A stretch of 64,000 bases of DNA from UBA1543 sp964596375 (lineage in GTDB: Bacteria > Pseudomonadota > Zetaproteobacteria > Mariprofundales > Mariprofundaceae). The notes under the pieces were generated by a model. The model ran no database searches and had not been told where the DNA came from. It saw only the letters and a list, made by a program, of their open reading frames with translations. Shown here in pieces: positions 25,753 to 35,122 of this stretch. Location of the stretch: the NCBI GenBank assembly GCA_964596375.1, contig CAZQTO010000001.1, positions 1 through 64,000 of the forward strand, given 5' to 3'. The position numbers and the translations under genes are program-made. Position 1 is the first letter of the stretch. Each line of letters opens with the position of its first letter.

Positions 25753-25780
25753 CCGCCTGAAGGCGGGTTTTTGTTTTGAC
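25753..25780. terminator. Terminator downstream of pta
   Basis: CCGCCT and AGGCGG (25753-25758, 25761-25766) form a tight stem. On the + strand TTTTTGTTTT follows, on the - strand CTTTTCG. It lies 20 bases past the pta stop and can act both ways. Confidence 0.7.
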
Positions 25781-25785
25781 GACGA

Positions 25786-27900
25786 CTACTCCGCCTGAAT
25801 GGCTGTCAGGGCGATGGTATAGACGATATCCTCGACGGTTGCGCCACGCGACAGATCGTTCACCGGCTTGCGCAGGCCCTGCAGCATCGGGCCGATGCTG
25901 ACCACATGCGCGCTGCGCTGTACGGCCTTGTAGGTGGTGTTGCCGGTATTGAGATCGGGGAAAATGAATACATTGGCCTTGCCTGCTACCAGACTCTTAG
26001 GCGCCTTGCTGTGGCCGACCGAGACAATGGCAGCTGCATCGTATTGCAGCGGCCCGTCCACTATCAGATCCGGCCTGCGCTGACGTACGATCCCGGTGGC
26101 CTGTCGCACCTTTTCCACATCGCTGCCAGTTCCTGATTCGCCGGTGCTGTAGCTGATCATTGCCACCCTTGGCTCCAGCCCGAAGCGTGCCGCCGAGTCC
26201 GCGCTCTGAATGGCAATATCGGCCAGTTCTTCGGCATTCGGTTCCGGATTGATGGCGCAGTCGCCATAGACCACCATCTGATCTGGAAGACACATGAAAA
26301 AGATGGATGAAACCAGTTCGGCGGATTCGCTGGTGCCGATCAACTGGAAAGCAGGGCGCACCGTATTGGCGGTGGTGTGAAGCGCACCGGAAACCAGCCC
26401 GTCCACTTCATCCACTGCCAGCATCATGGTTCCCAGCACAACATTGTCCTGAAGTTGATTTTCTGCCATCTGGCTGGTCAGGCCCTTGTGCTGACGCAGG
26501 GCTACCATTGGCTCGATATAGCGATGACGCACTGTTTCAGGGTCAATGATCGTGATGCCCTTATCCAGTGTGATCCCCTGAGACGATGCTGCCTGATGAA
26601 TCTTCTCTGCTTCACCAAGGAGAATGCACTGCGCAATATTGCGCTGCTGGCACTGATAGGCAGCCATGATCGTGCGCGGTTCTTCTCCCTCGGGCAGTAC
26701 GATGCGGCGGCTGGCTTGGCTGGCCTGCTGGATCAGCTGATAGCGGAAAGCTGCCGGAGACAGGCGCGCCTTGCGCTCAATGGCACAGCGAGCCTTAAGC
26801 CAGTCGGCATCAAGATGATTGGCGACATGATCCACGGCCTGATCCATCAGCTCATAATCATCGACGGCCACTTCGGCAGGCATATGAACCAGTTTGGCGG
26901 CAGTCTGGAAAGAACTGCTCTCTACCAAGAGCAGAGGTATACCGGTTTGAATGGCGCGCTCGCAGAGGTTCATCACGCCGAAACTGGGCTTTAGTCCGCC
27001 TGTCAGGAGTATGCCTGCAATGCGTACACCGTTCAGCGCAGACATGCATGCCGCCACAAAAATATCTTCCCGGTCACCGGGGAAGATAAGCAGTGTGTGC
27101 TGCTGATATACGCTAAGTGTGTTGGCCAGTGTGCGCGCACATAATTCGAAGGATTGCACCCGACGCTGTTGCATCTCGCCGGCATGCATGACTTCGGCTT
27201 CAAGGTAATTGGCTACATCACTCATGCGTGGCGCAACCAGCGAGGCCTGCCAGGGAATAGCGCCGATAAAGTGAAAGGGCTTACCGGCCATCTTGCGGCA
27301 CATTTCATCAGCAAGAGATATTTCATCCTTGCTTATGCCTGTCTGCAGCAAATCACCTTGCAGGCAGGGTTTTTCGTCAGCAGAAATCCCTACCTTGTTG
27401 AGAATGGTGCCGATCAATGCCGTACCATTGGCGCCACTGAAAGCATTGGAGGCGATATCAACATACTCATCCAGATCGGGTTCCGGCTTACCGACCAGAA
27501 TGACCTCCGCATCCAGCGCACGGGCAATGGCGGTATTAAGGCGTGTGGCATAACCGGCATGCGCATCAGCCACCAGGCCCTCGACAATCACCACATCGGC
27601 ATGACGGGAGCTCTGTCGATACAGCGCGATGATTTCCTCCATCAGCAGACCTTCTCTGCCGGATCCCAGCAACGATGTCGCCCGTCTTAGGCTGATGGGT
27701 TGAGGTGCTTTGATATTTGTCATGTGTTCAAACAGTTGGGTGGAACGCTCGGGCCCATGATCACGATCGTGCAACTGGGCAATCGGCTTGTAAAAACCGG
27801 CACGAATACCGATACGATCCAGTGCCCGCACCATGCCCAGACTGACAGTGGTTAAGCCTGCGCCTGCGCCGGTGGAAACAAGTAAAAAGACGTGACTCAC
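25786..27900 (-). CDS. pta: Phosphate acetyltransferase
   Basis: A 704-residue Pta of the long type. It interconverts acetyl-CoA and acetyl phosphate. An N-terminal BioD-like P-loop domain (VSTGAGAGLTTVSLGMVRAL is the degenerate loop, given in part here as GAGAGLTTVSLG), a DRTGG middle domain (about 215-330) and a C-terminal catalytic domain (from about 390; GALHTTANTVRPAFQLIG, YGDCAINPEPNAEELADIA) are in the usual order. It starts with GTG, which overlaps the ackA stop (GTGA), so translation is coupled. The pair gives acetate-ATP exchange or acetate uptake. Confidence 0.95.
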   Translation of the reverse strand: MSHVFLLVSTGAGAGLTTVSLGMVRALDRIGIRAGFYKPIAQLHDRDHGPERSTQLFEHMTNIKAPQPISLRRATSLLGSGREGLLMEEIIALYRQSSRHADVVIVEGLVADAHAGYATRLNTAIARALDAEVILVGKPEPDLDEYVDIASNAFSGANGTALIGTILNKVGISADEKPCLQGDLLQTGISKDEISLADEMCRKMAGKPFHFIGAIPWQASLVAPRMSDVANYLEAEVMHAGEMQQRRVQSFELCARTLANTLSVYQQHTLLIFPGDREDIFVAACMSALNGVRIAGILLTGGLKPSFGVMNLCERAIQTGIPLLLVESSSFQTAAKLVHMPAEVAVDDYELMDQAVDHVANHLDADWLKARCAIERKARLSPAAFRYQLIQQASQASRRIVLPEGEEPRTIMAAYQCQQRNIAQCILLGEAEKIHQAASSQGITLDKGITIIDPETVRHRYIEPMVALRQHKGLTSQMAENQLQDNVVLGTMMLAVDEVDGLVSGALHTTANTVRPAFQLIGTSESAELVSSIFFMCLPDQMVVYGDCAINPEPNAEELADIAIQSADSAARFGLEPRVAMISYSTGESGTGSDVEKVRQATGIVRQRRPDLIVDGPLQYDAAAIVSVGHSKAPKSLVAGKANVFIFPDLNTGNTTYKAVQRSAHVVSIGPMLQGLRKPVNDLSRGATVEDIVYTIALTAIQAE

Positions 27901-29099
27901 GTAATTTCATCCTCTCGATTCATAACTTCACTTACATAACGGGCAATCATGATTTCCTCATTTGCCGCAATGACCAGCACCGGAATAGCAGCATCTGATT
28001 TACTGATGAAGCCACTGGAAAGTCGGCCATCCTGAGTATTTCTTTCCGTATCAAGCGTCACACCCAGCACGGCAAGCTGGCTGACCGTCCTGCGGCGGAT
28101 CTCACTGGCGTGTTCGCCGATGCCACCAGTGAACACGATAGCATCAACGTGACCAAGCGCCACGGCAAGGGCGGACAGTGATTTTGCCAGCCGGTAGCAG
28201 AAGATATCAACAGCCAGAGTAGCCCGCTCATCGCCTGCCTCGTCGGCAGCCTGAAGCAGGATGCGCATATCATTGCTGCGTCCTGACAGGCCCAGCAGGC
28301 CCGATTGCCGGTTCAGTATATCGGTAATCTCCTGCAGTGATTTTCCGCTCTGACCTGCCACGAAGGCATGCAGGCCGGGGTCCACATCACCGCTGCGGGT
28401 ACCCATGACCAGCCCTTCCAGCGGAGTCATACCCATCGTTGTATCCACACTGATGCCGCCGGCAATGGCCGTTGCGCTGCAACCATTGCCGAGATGTGCT
28501 GTCAGCAGTCGACAATCGCCAAATGCGCGTCCCAGAAGGGCTGCTGCTTCAAGGCCGACATAGTGGTGACTGGTGCCATGAAAGCCGTAGCGGCGAACAC
28601 CATATTCACTGTACCAGCTGTAGGGGACGGCATACAGGCTTGCGTGCAGGGGCATGGCATGATGGAAGGCGGTATCGAAAACGGCGACATGCGGGATGGT
28701 GGGTAAAGAGCGCATCGCTGCCCGGATGCCCAGCAGGTTGGCCGGATTATGCAGCGGGGCAAGATGCGATATTGATTCGATCTCTGCGATGACTGAAGCA
28801 TCCAGCAGTGTCGGCTCAACGAAGCGCTCGCCACCATGCACGACACGATGCCCGACGGCCAAGATGCGGGTTTTGTCGATCATGCCAAACAGCAGCTCAA
28901 GCATCTGTTGCATGGCGCCAAGGTGATCGCTGGATGCAATTTCCAGACGCTGTACTTCGCCGCCGGATATATTCCAACTCAGGGCCGCTTCCCGCTCACC
29001 CAGTCGATCGGCCATACCTTCGGCTAGTAGTCGTTCAGAAGGCATATCGATCAGCGCCATCTTGATGGAAGAGCTGCCGGTATTGATGACCAGAACCAT
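27897..29099 (-). CDS. ackA: Acetate kinase
   Basis: A 400-residue acetate kinase starting at the ATG at 29099 (GAGG 9 bases upstream); a frame extension to 29147 is not needed. It makes acetyl phosphate from acetate and ATP, or the reverse. Motifs: VLVINTGSSSIKMAL at the N-terminus, VHGGERF, VFDTAFHHAMP, HLGNGCSATAI and GTRSGDVDPG, and VFTGGIGEHASEIR near the end. All are in place and the length is exactly usual. First gene of the ackA-pta operon, with a four-base overlap to pta. No clear promoter call can be made in the 295 bases upstream. Confidence 0.96.
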   Translation of the reverse strand: MVLVINTGSSSIKMALIDMPSERLLAEGMADRLGEREAALSWNISGGEVQRLEIASSDHLGAMQQMLELLFGMIDKTRILAVGHRVVHGGERFVEPTLLDASVIAEIESISHLAPLHNPANLLGIRAAMRSLPTIPHVAVFDTAFHHAMPLHASLYAVPYSWYSEYGVRRYGFHGTSHHYVGLEAAALLGRAFGDCRLLTAHLGNGCSATAIAGGISVDTTMGMTPLEGLVMGTRSGDVDPGLHAFVAGQSGKSLQEITDILNRQSGLLGLSGRSNDMRILLQAADEAGDERATLAVDIFCYRLAKSLSALAVALGHVDAIVFTGGIGEHASEIRRRTVSQLAVLGVTLDTERNTQDGRLSSGFISKSDAAIPVLVIAANEEIMIARYVSEVMNREDEIT

Positions 29100-29394
29100 T
29101 GAATTAAACCTCGGGGTTATGCATGTATCCTGCCGGGCCAGTGACACGACGTGCGCAGGCAGGCTGTCAAATCTTTACAGTAAAGCAACTCGCCATGACC
29201 GGCCGGAGCGCTGCGACACTCAAATTGCATACTGCGCAAGTCTACTGTTTGCATGTTGGAATTGTAACGGCTTGTCGCTTAAGAGGATCATTCCGCAAAA
29301 AAATTCTTTATTGCTGATGCGTTGCCGTAGAGCGATCATGGTTTCACCCTCTATATATCTCGTCTTGTGCATTCACATTGCTTAGATTGCCAAC

Positions 29395-30663
29395 ATGGTG
29401 CATGAAACCAAACGCGGACTATGGTCGTGGGCTTTATACGACTGGGCCAACTCTGCCTTTGCAACAACCGTTATGGCCGGCTTTTTTCCGGTTTTCTTCA
29501 AGCATTACTGGGCTTCCGGTATGGCGGCAAGCGAAAGTACTTTCTGGCTTGGCATGGGCAATGGTGTCTCCGGTCTGATTGTGGCCCTGATTGCGCCCCT
29601 GCTGGGTGCTGTGGCTGATCGAGGAGGATTGAAAAAGGGTCTGCTGGTTTTTTTCACCCTGCTGGGTGTGGTGATGACGGGCGGGCTGTATCTGGTCGGG
29701 GAGGGTATGTGGCAATGGGCGGGCATGCTGTATCTGTTGGCTGGTATTGGCTTTTCCGCCGGTAATGTGTTTTATGATGCACTGTTGCCGGATGTGTCGG
29801 CCAAGCAGCATCTCGACCGAAATTCAGCACTTGGTTATGCCTTGGGATACCTTGGCGGAGGTATATTGTTTACCGCCAATGTGGCGGCAACGCTACATCC
29901 TGACTGGTTCGGCTTGACCGGAGCTGAGCAGGCGATGCGTCTGTCCTTTGCCAGTGTTGCTGTTTGGTGGCTGTTGTTCACCGTTCCCCTGATGCTTTGG
30001 GTGAAAGAGGATAAACCTGCCCAAGGTTCGACTATCGGGCCCGTGCTGCGCGACGGTATGCGCCAGTTTATGGACACCTTCAGGCATATCCGCAGTCTGC
30101 GCACGGTTTGGATGTTCCTGATTGCCTATTGGTTGTATATCGATGGTGTGGGCACGATCGCCCGCATGGCGCTGGATTACGGTATGGCGCTGGGTTTCGA
30201 CACCAGCGTGTTGATTTCGGCTCTGCTTATCACCCAGTTTGTCGCCTTTCCGGCCGCCGTGCTGTTCGGGCGTATCGGTGAGCGCTACGGAGCGCGTTCC
30301 GGCATTCTGATCGGCATTGCGGTCTATGCCATCCTTTGCGTGTGGAGCATGTTTATGCGCGAGGCACATGATTTCTACTGGCTTGCCGCGGTTTCAGGTC
30401 TGGTTATGGGTGGTGTGCAATCGCTCAGCCGTTCCCTGTTTGCGAGCCTGATTCCGCATGGTCAGGCGGGTGAGTTTTTCGGTTTTTACAATATGATGGG
30501 CAAGTTCGCCGCCATTCTCGGGCCGCTGCTGATGGGACTGGTCAGCCTGACGACTGGCAGTAACCGATTGAGCGTGCTGGCCGTGTTGCTGCTGTTTGTG
30601 GCTGGTGGTGCGATGTTACTGCGCGTGCGTATTTCGGAGCAGGAGGTAAGGGGAAATTCATGA
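29395..30663 (+). CDS. MFS transporter, UMF1/Atg22-like
   Basis: A 422-residue permease with about 12 membrane helices. The start LWSWALYDWANSAFATTVM is the signature of the UMF1 group of the major facilitator superfamily (Atg22-like domain), whose bacterial members have no settled substrate. The loop ADRGGLKKG between helices 2 and 3 is the MFS motif A equivalent. The gene ends in a four-base overlap (ATGA) with a thioredoxin-like ferredoxin gene, so the two are co-translated. Divergent from ackA. Confidence 0.88.
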   Translation: MVHETKRGLWSWALYDWANSAFATTVMAGFFPVFFKHYWASGMAASESTFWLGMGNGVSGLIVALIAPLLGAVADRGGLKKGLLVFFTLLGVVMTGGLYLVGEGMWQWAGMLYLLAGIGFSAGNVFYDALLPDVSAKQHLDRNSALGYALGYLGGGILFTANVAATLHPDWFGLTGAEQAMRLSFASVAVWWLLFTVPLMLWVKEDKPAQGSTIGPVLRDGMRQFMDTFRHIRSLRTVWMFLIAYWLYIDGVGTIARMALDYGMALGFDTSVLISALLITQFVAFPAAVLFGRIGERYGARSGILIGIAVYAILCVWSMFMREAHDFYWLAAVSGLVMGGVQSLSRSLFASLIPHGQAGEFFGFYNMMGKFAAILGPLLMGLVSLTTGSNRLSVLAVLLLFVAGGAMLLRVRISEQEVRGNS

Positions 30664-31034
30664 ATGAACAATTGAACAGGGTGGCCCGCAATCTTGGCGT
30701 GAGTGATATGCAACGCCACATCCTTTTGTGCTGCGATCAAACTAAGCCAAAGTGCTCAAGTCGGGAGAAAAGCCTTGAATCCTGGGAATATCTGAAGGCG
30801 CGTTTGAATGAGTTGGGCCTGAACGGCAAGGGCGGCATCTACCGCACCAAAGCCAACTGTTTGCAGGTTTGCATCAGTGGTCCGATTGCCGTCGTTTATC
30901 CCGAAGGGGTGTGGTATCACTCATGCACGCCCGAAGTGCTGGAGAAAATTATTCAGCAACATTTTCTTGGTGGTAAGGTGGTTGCTGAATTCGCATTCAT
31001 GACGCATCCGCTTTCCAGCGAAGCTAAGGGTTAA
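30660..31034 (+). CDS. Thioredoxin-like [2Fe-2S] ferredoxin
   Basis: A 124-residue protein. Cysteines at 24, 25, 32, 67 and 71 in the pattern HILLCCDQTKPKC...NCLQVC, plus GPIAVVYPEGVWY and the final PEVLEKIIQQHFLGG, are typical of thioredoxin-fold [2Fe-2S] ferredoxins (as in the NuoE C-terminal domain). The partner is unknown. The start overlaps the MFS gene stop (ATGA), an uncommon coupling of a soluble iron-sulfur protein with a permease. Cytoplasmic. Confidence 0.86.
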   Translation: MNEQLNRVARNLGVSDMQRHILLCCDQTKPKCSSREKSLESWEYLKARLNELGLNGKGGIYRTKANCLQVCISGPIAVVYPEGVWYHSCTPEVLEKIIQQHFLGGKVVAEFAFMTHPLSSEAKG

Positions 31035-31080
31035 TACGAAGCCTCAAACAATGACCTGGCGCTCAATCGCCTGGTAGTAC

Positions 31081-31431
31081 TTATTCCTTGGTTTTTTTGT
31101 CTGCCGTGGTGGTATCCTCAAAACCGAAGCGCTGGATGGCTTTCACCCTCCCGGATTCATCGTAGAAGATTTCCACGCGGTGCTGGTATTTCTCGCCTGT
31201 ATCGGGGTTGTCGTAGTCTTCCATGTAAATGGCGCGGTTGGGATGCAGGTCATCCTTAAGCACTGGGGTGCCGATCAGCGACTCGACCTGAAAACGGCTG
31301 TCGCCTACGTGAAGGTCAGCGATTTTTTCCGGTTTGAGCACATTGCCCTGCTGGGTGACGGATTTCATGCATGCTGTCAGCGGTAGCAGGAATGCAATGA
31401 CGGTAATAATTCTCAGGAAAGAACGATTCAT
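31081..31431 (-). CDS. bamE: Outer-membrane assembly lipoprotein BamE
   Basis: A 116-residue lipoprotein with signal peptide and lipobox LTAC (Cys21). GNVLKPEKIADLHVGDSRFQ and VESLIGTPVLKD are typical of the SmpA/OmlA (BamE) fold, part of the BAM complex that inserts outer-membrane barrels. The C-terminal tail is short, lysine-rich and probably disordered. The ATG overlaps the hldD stop by four bases (ATGA), so it is made with an LPS gene, which fits an outer-membrane role. Confidence 0.88.
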   Translation of the reverse strand: MNRSFLRIITVIAFLLPLTACMKSVTQQGNVLKPEKIADLHVGDSRFQVESLIGTPVLKDDLHPNRAIYMEDYDNPDTGEKYQHRVEIFYDESGRVKAIQRFGFEDTTTADKKTKE

Positions 31432-32375
31432 GCGATGGCCTCGACGGGTTCATGATGGTTTTTCTCCAGCAGGCTGATGTATTCGGCCATACCTTCCTCC
31501 AGCGACCATTGCGACTCCCAGCCAAGCAGGTCACGGGTGGCTCCCATCTCCGCTTCGGTATGGTTCTGGTAGAAATCATAGGGGTTGTCGATGAAGTCGA
31601 CTTCTAACTTCTGGTTCAACAGCGTTTCCAGATTCTGCACGATATCATTGAAGCAACGGGCCTTGCCGGAACCGACATTGCACACGCCTGAACGCGGAGC
31701 TTCGAGTGCGGCAAGGTTGGCAGCAATAACATCGCGAATATAGACGAAATCGCGCTGCTGCTCGCCATGCTTGAACAGGCGTGGTTGCTTGCCGGCTTTG
31801 ATCTGATTGTACAACTGCAGAATCATCGAGGCTGTCCTGCCCTTGTGTGCTTCGCCAGGACCGTAAACATTGAAATAGCGCAGGCCGATAACGACGGACG
31901 GGTGACGGTCGTACCAGCGCCGGGCAATGCGATCCATGGAGAGCTTGGAAAAGCCATAGATATTGGCTGCGTCTTCCTGTCCATCAACCGTGTTGGGTGC
32001 CGGAGCGTTGCCGTAGGTGGCTGCAGAAGATGCGTAAATCAAACGAGTGCCCGAGAAACAGCTTGCCTCCAGCATGGCGGCAAAAGCATTGGTATTGATC
32101 TCCAGCATGCGCCGCTGGTCGAGTACCGTAGTGTCGGAAATGGCACCCTGATGCAGGATGGCTGAAAAAGCCCCATCGGCTATCTCATCGAGCAGCGAGC
32201 CATCGCTGATGCATCCGGCACGCACCTCACAATCCACATGCAAAAGGTTTTTCCAGTCGCCAAAGCTGAAATCATCCAGCACGACGACATCAACCCCCGG
32301 TCGTTTGACCAGAGCAGCAGCCAGATTGGCGCCGATAAAGCCGGCACCGCCGGTAATCAGTATGCGTTCGCTCAT
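31428..32375 (-). CDS. hldD: ADP-L-glycero-D-manno-heptose-6-epimerase
   Basis: A 315-residue short-chain-dehydrogenase-fold epimerase of LPS inner-core heptose synthesis. The NADP site is ILITGGAGFIGANLAAAL at the N-terminus; the catalytic set is Ser in YASSAATYG and Tyr-x3-Lys in IYGFSKLSMD. GLRYFNVYGPGEAHKG is a family hallmark. The start at 32375 follows a four-base overlap with the upstream small gene. It works with gmhA and rfaE2, which lie about 10 kb away in this window. Confidence 0.95.
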   Translation of the reverse strand: MSERILITGGAGFIGANLAAALVKRPGVDVVVLDDFSFGDWKNLLHVDCEVRAGCISDGSLLDEIADGAFSAILHQGAISDTTVLDQRRMLEINTNAFAAMLEASCFSGTRLIYASSAATYGNAPAPNTVDGQEDAANIYGFSKLSMDRIARRWYDRHPSVVIGLRYFNVYGPGEAHKGRTASMILQLYNQIKAGKQPRLFKHGEQQRDFVYIRDVIAANLAALEAPRSGVCNVGSGKARCFNDIVQNLETLLNQKLEVDFIDNPYDFYQNHTEAEMGATRDLLGWESQWSLEEGMAEYISLLEKNHHEPVEAIA

Positions 32376-32791
32376 TGCTCTTCCTGTTCTTTGTCGTTGT
32401 GCCACCCTGCCTGTAGCCCCGCCAGAGCACGGCTGGTAGCGGCATTGCAAATGGTATAGCCCATATGGGCGTTGATGCGTTCGCTCAATTCATCGGCAGG
32501 AAGATTCAGCGCATCCTGCTCTCCAAGTCCCGCTTCAACCATCAGGCGAGCCATCCAGCTGCCAAGGCCCGGCAGGCGGGATATGCGCACGATGGCAATC
32601 AGTTCGCGGCACCTTTCCACTGAAAATTGATTCCCGCTGGCATGCGCCAATTCATCCGCATTGGCCTCAACAAGGCTATCGAGCGAGCGGCACAGCAGCT
32701 TTAGAATCATCCATTCACTCTCAGAGGCGAATGGCTTGTCTTCGTGCAGCGGGAAGGTGCCCGGGAGGGATTTTAGTTGAGCTGTCATCAA
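32372..32791 (-). CDS. Small helix-hairpin-helix-like (DUF4332-type) protein
   Basis: A 139-residue protein. The segment ISRLPGLGSWMARLMVEAGL, followed by ADELSERINAH, has the spacing of DUF4332, a helix-hairpin-helix-like family with no settled function. The first ~80 residues are helical and less typical. It overlaps hldD by four bases (ATGA) and thus belongs to the same transcript, probably with the pentapeptide gene upstream (6-base gap). No enzyme motif is seen. A DNA- or protein-binding role is a guess. Confidence 0.6.
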   Translation of the reverse strand: MMTAQLKSLPGTFPLHEDKPFASESEWMILKLLCRSLDSLVEANADELAHASGNQFSVERCRELIAIVRISRLPGLGSWMARLMVEAGLGEQDALNLPADELSERINAHMGYTICNAATSRALAGLQAGWHNDKEQEEQ

Positions 32792-32797
32792 TAGTCC

Positions 32798-33112
32798 TTA
32801 ATCAACGTAGGCTGTCGGTCCGGTGATGTAAGCGCCTTTCAGGCCCCACTTCAGTATCTTGGCCAGCATGCGGTTGGAGCCGGCAAGATTGGCGTTGCGC
32901 AGCCTTGCGCCACGCATATCGGCATCGTACAGATTGGCATTGGAGAGGTCTGCGCCGCGTAAGTCGGCTTTGCGCAAATCACTACCGGAAAGGTTGGCGC
33001 CCTTCAGCTGTGCCTTGCTCAGATCCTGGCCGGAAAGATCGATGCCGGACAGATTTTGCCCTGCCAGACTGCGTCCTTCCCTGACAGCTAAAATAACTTC
33101 CTTCGCATCCAT
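32798..33112 (-). CDS. Pentapeptide-repeat protein
   Basis: A 104-residue protein from the ATG at 33112 with GGAGGG six bases upstream. Residues about 18-83 are a run of A(D/N)LxX repeats, such as NLSGIDLSGQDLSKAQLKGA and DLRGADLSNANLYDADMRGA, which would fold into a right-handed four-sided beta helix of about 13 repeats. The C-terminal tail is not repetitive. Some relatives mimic DNA and bind gyrase, but most have no known role. First gene of a probable operon with the DUF4332-type gene, hldD and bamE. Confidence 0.87.
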   Translation of the reverse strand: MDAKEVILAVREGRSLAGQNLSGIDLSGQDLSKAQLKGANLSGSDLRKADLRGADLSNANLYDADMRGARLRNANLAGSNRMLAKILKWGLKGAYITGPTAYVD

Positions 33113-33364
33113 ACCACCCTCCTTGTTGTGCACCAGCCACTGCATAAGTGCCGCCGTGCCCCGTATACGTTTCGATGTCACGGATGGTACGATGCCAAGG
33201 TAATATCGCAAGTGCTTTGCCTCTTATAGCGTTCATCAGGCGTGCTAACGCTTCTATGAGTTATAAAGGTTGCCCGATCACCAACCCCTTGGAGAATTTC
33301 CCGCTCGCCACCGATATGCGGAAGCCTTAGCCTGTCGATTATCAGTCAAAATCATGGAGTAAAC

Positions 33365-34003
33365 GTGAAGGTTGATATTCTCACACCGGTGCACCCTGAA
33401 TGGGAGGCCACCACAGACATCATTGCTATGGTCTATCGCAAGGCTTATGGGGCACGTCTGAGCTCGTTTATGCCCTACTTGCTGAAGGTAGCCGGGCCAC
33501 AGGGGGCCTTCAGAGCCATTGTCGGCATCCGCAACGCTGCCGAAGGCCCATTGTTTCTTGAAACCTATCTCGATGAACCTATAGAGCAGGCCATTGCAGC
33601 CAGGACAGGCGAGACCGTGGACCGCAACTGCATTGTTGAAATCGGCAATCTGGCCGAATCCAGACCCGGTGATGCCAGATTGGGCATTATCGCCAGCACC
33701 ATGTACCTGCACACGCTGGGTTATCGTTGGGTCGTATTCACTGCCGTGCCGCAGTTACTCAATGCCTTCAAACGTCTGGGTATGGAGCCGGCGCCCATGG
33801 TTGCCGCAAACCCGGAACGCCTGCCGGAAGACCAGCGCGCGCTCTGGGGAAGCTATTATGACGAGCGGCCGATGGTTTGCCTGGGTGATATCGCCGCCGG
33901 CTTCGACAGCCTGAGGGATTTCGACAACACCTGGTTGGGGGCCAAAGCCTTGGCGGACAGGGAGTTGGAGGCCAATTTGGGGTCGGTTCAAAGCAGCATC
34001 TGA
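33365..34003 (+). CDS. T_hemolysin (thermostable hemolysin)-family protein
   Basis: A 212-residue protein with a GTG start behind ATGGAG. FLETYLDEPIEQAI, CIVEIGNLAESRPGDARLGI and WVVFTAVPQLLNAFKRLGM are the usual blocks of the thermostable-hemolysin family (PF12261), which has the look of an acyl-transferase (GNAT-like) fold rather than a toxin. No signal peptide is present. In other genomes it often neighbours AMP-ligases and short-chain dehydrogenases; here the next gene is arsS, 111 bases away. The hemolysin name should not be taken as function. Confidence 0.82.
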   Translation: MKVDILTPVHPEWEATTDIIAMVYRKAYGARLSSFMPYLLKVAGPQGAFRAIVGIRNAAEGPLFLETYLDEPIEQAIAARTGETVDRNCIVEIGNLAESRPGDARLGIIASTMYLHTLGYRWVVFTAVPQLLNAFKRLGMEPAPMVAANPERLPEDQRALWGSYYDERPMVCLGDIAAGFDSLRDFDNTWLGAKALADRELEANLGSVQSSI

Positions 34004-34114
34004 CTCACGTTTTTCTGGGAACGATGAAGCAGTAAGAAATTGGATGTGTGTTCGACTACGTCATCATTAAGCTCTGCATTCACGGACTGAGCTGTTTTCG
34101 GGAGAGAAGAAGAC

Positions 34115-35080
34115 ATGCATGCAACATTGCCTTTACTGGAAGCAACCGATTTTCCACCGCTGCATCGCGGTGAGCTGGAGACGTTGCAGGTCAATCTCGG
34201 CTATCTGTGCAACCAGAGTTGTCTGCATTGCCATGTGAATGCCGGACCGCGCCGTAAAGAGATCATGGATGAGCAGACAGTTGCGATCATCCTCGATTAT
34301 CTGGCGTCCGCAAATGTTAAGACCCTTGACCTGACCGGTGGGGCACCGGAGATGAATCCGCATTTTCGCCATTTGGTGAGCGAGGCGAGACAGCTTGGCG
34401 TGCGTGTAATTGACCGCTGCAACCTGACCATCCTCGAGGAGGAGGGGTACAATGATATGGCAGCCTTCCTTGCCGCACAGCGTGTTGAGGTCGTGGCATC
34501 TTTACCCTGTTACCAGAGCGATAATGTCGATGCACAGCGCGGCAAAGGAACGTTCGACACCAGTATCCGGGCGCTCAAACGGTTGAATGATTTGGGCTAT
34601 GGAGTTGAGAATTCGGGACTCAAGCTGACGCTGGTTTACAATCCGCAGGGGGCCAGGCTTCCACCGTCTCAGGCGGAGTTGGAAGCAGCCTATAAACGAG
34701 AACTTCATCTGCGTTTCGGTATCGTTTTCAATCATTTGTTTACCATTACCAATATGCCCATCCAGCGCTTTGGAAGTACGCTTATTTCTCATGGAGAATT
34801 CGGCAGTTACATGCAATTGCTTAAAGAAGCTTATAGTGAGGAAAACCTGTCGGGTGTGATGTGTCGGAGCCTGATAAGCATTGACTGGCAGGGCTATGTG
34901 TATGACTGCGATTTTAATCAAATGTTGAATCTTCCGATGCGTGAACAGGGTGGCAATCGAACCCATCTGCGTGAGTTGATGCATCAGGATATTACGGGCC
35001 GACCAATTGTCGTCATGGACCACTGCTACGGCTGCACTGCCGGTCAGGGTTCCAGTTGTGGTGGAGCTTTGGATGAATAG
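34115..35080 (+). CDS. arsS: Radical SAM arsenosugar biosynthesis protein ArsS
   Basis: A 321-residue radical SAM enzyme. The [4Fe-4S] motif is LCNQSCLHCHVNAGP (Cys32, Cys36, Cys39); LTGGAPEMNP follows as the SAM contact. The C-terminal half (DUF3641) has further cysteines (DCDFNQ, CYGCTAGQGSSCGG) for an auxiliary cluster. ArsS acts with ArsM to make dimethylarsinoyl ribosides from methylated arsenic. Immediately upstream of arsM (42 bases), so an operon is likely. Full length. Confidence 0.95.
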   Translation: MHATLPLLEATDFPPLHRGELETLQVNLGYLCNQSCLHCHVNAGPRRKEIMDEQTVAIILDYLASANVKTLDLTGGAPEMNPHFRHLVSEARQLGVRVIDRCNLTILEEEGYNDMAAFLAAQRVEVVASLPCYQSDNVDAQRGKGTFDTSIRALKRLNDLGYGVENSGLKLTLVYNPQGARLPPSQAELEAAYKRELHLRFGIVFNHLFTITNMPIQRFGSTLISHGEFGSYMQLLKEAYSEENLSGVMCRSLISIDWQGYVYDCDFNQMLNLPMREQGGNRTHLRELMHQDITGRPIVVMDHCYGCTAGQGSSCGGALDE

Positions 35081-35122
35081 GTTTTTCGATAAGCATGATT
35101 TGAATGTTGAAGGGGAAACAAT

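Larger units (their letters stand above)
25187..25785. other. 600-base stretch with no intact gene
   Basis: Between the OmpA and pta genes. It holds the OmpA promoter region, a likely gene remnant on the - strand (25421-25650) and a terminator at 25753-25780. Short frames here show no ribosome sites or family resemblance on the + strand. Confidence 0.6.

Noticed and set aside
33365..34003. Toxin call for the T_hemolysin-like gene
   Set aside because: No signal peptide or pore-forming segment; the family looks like a GNAT-like enzyme.
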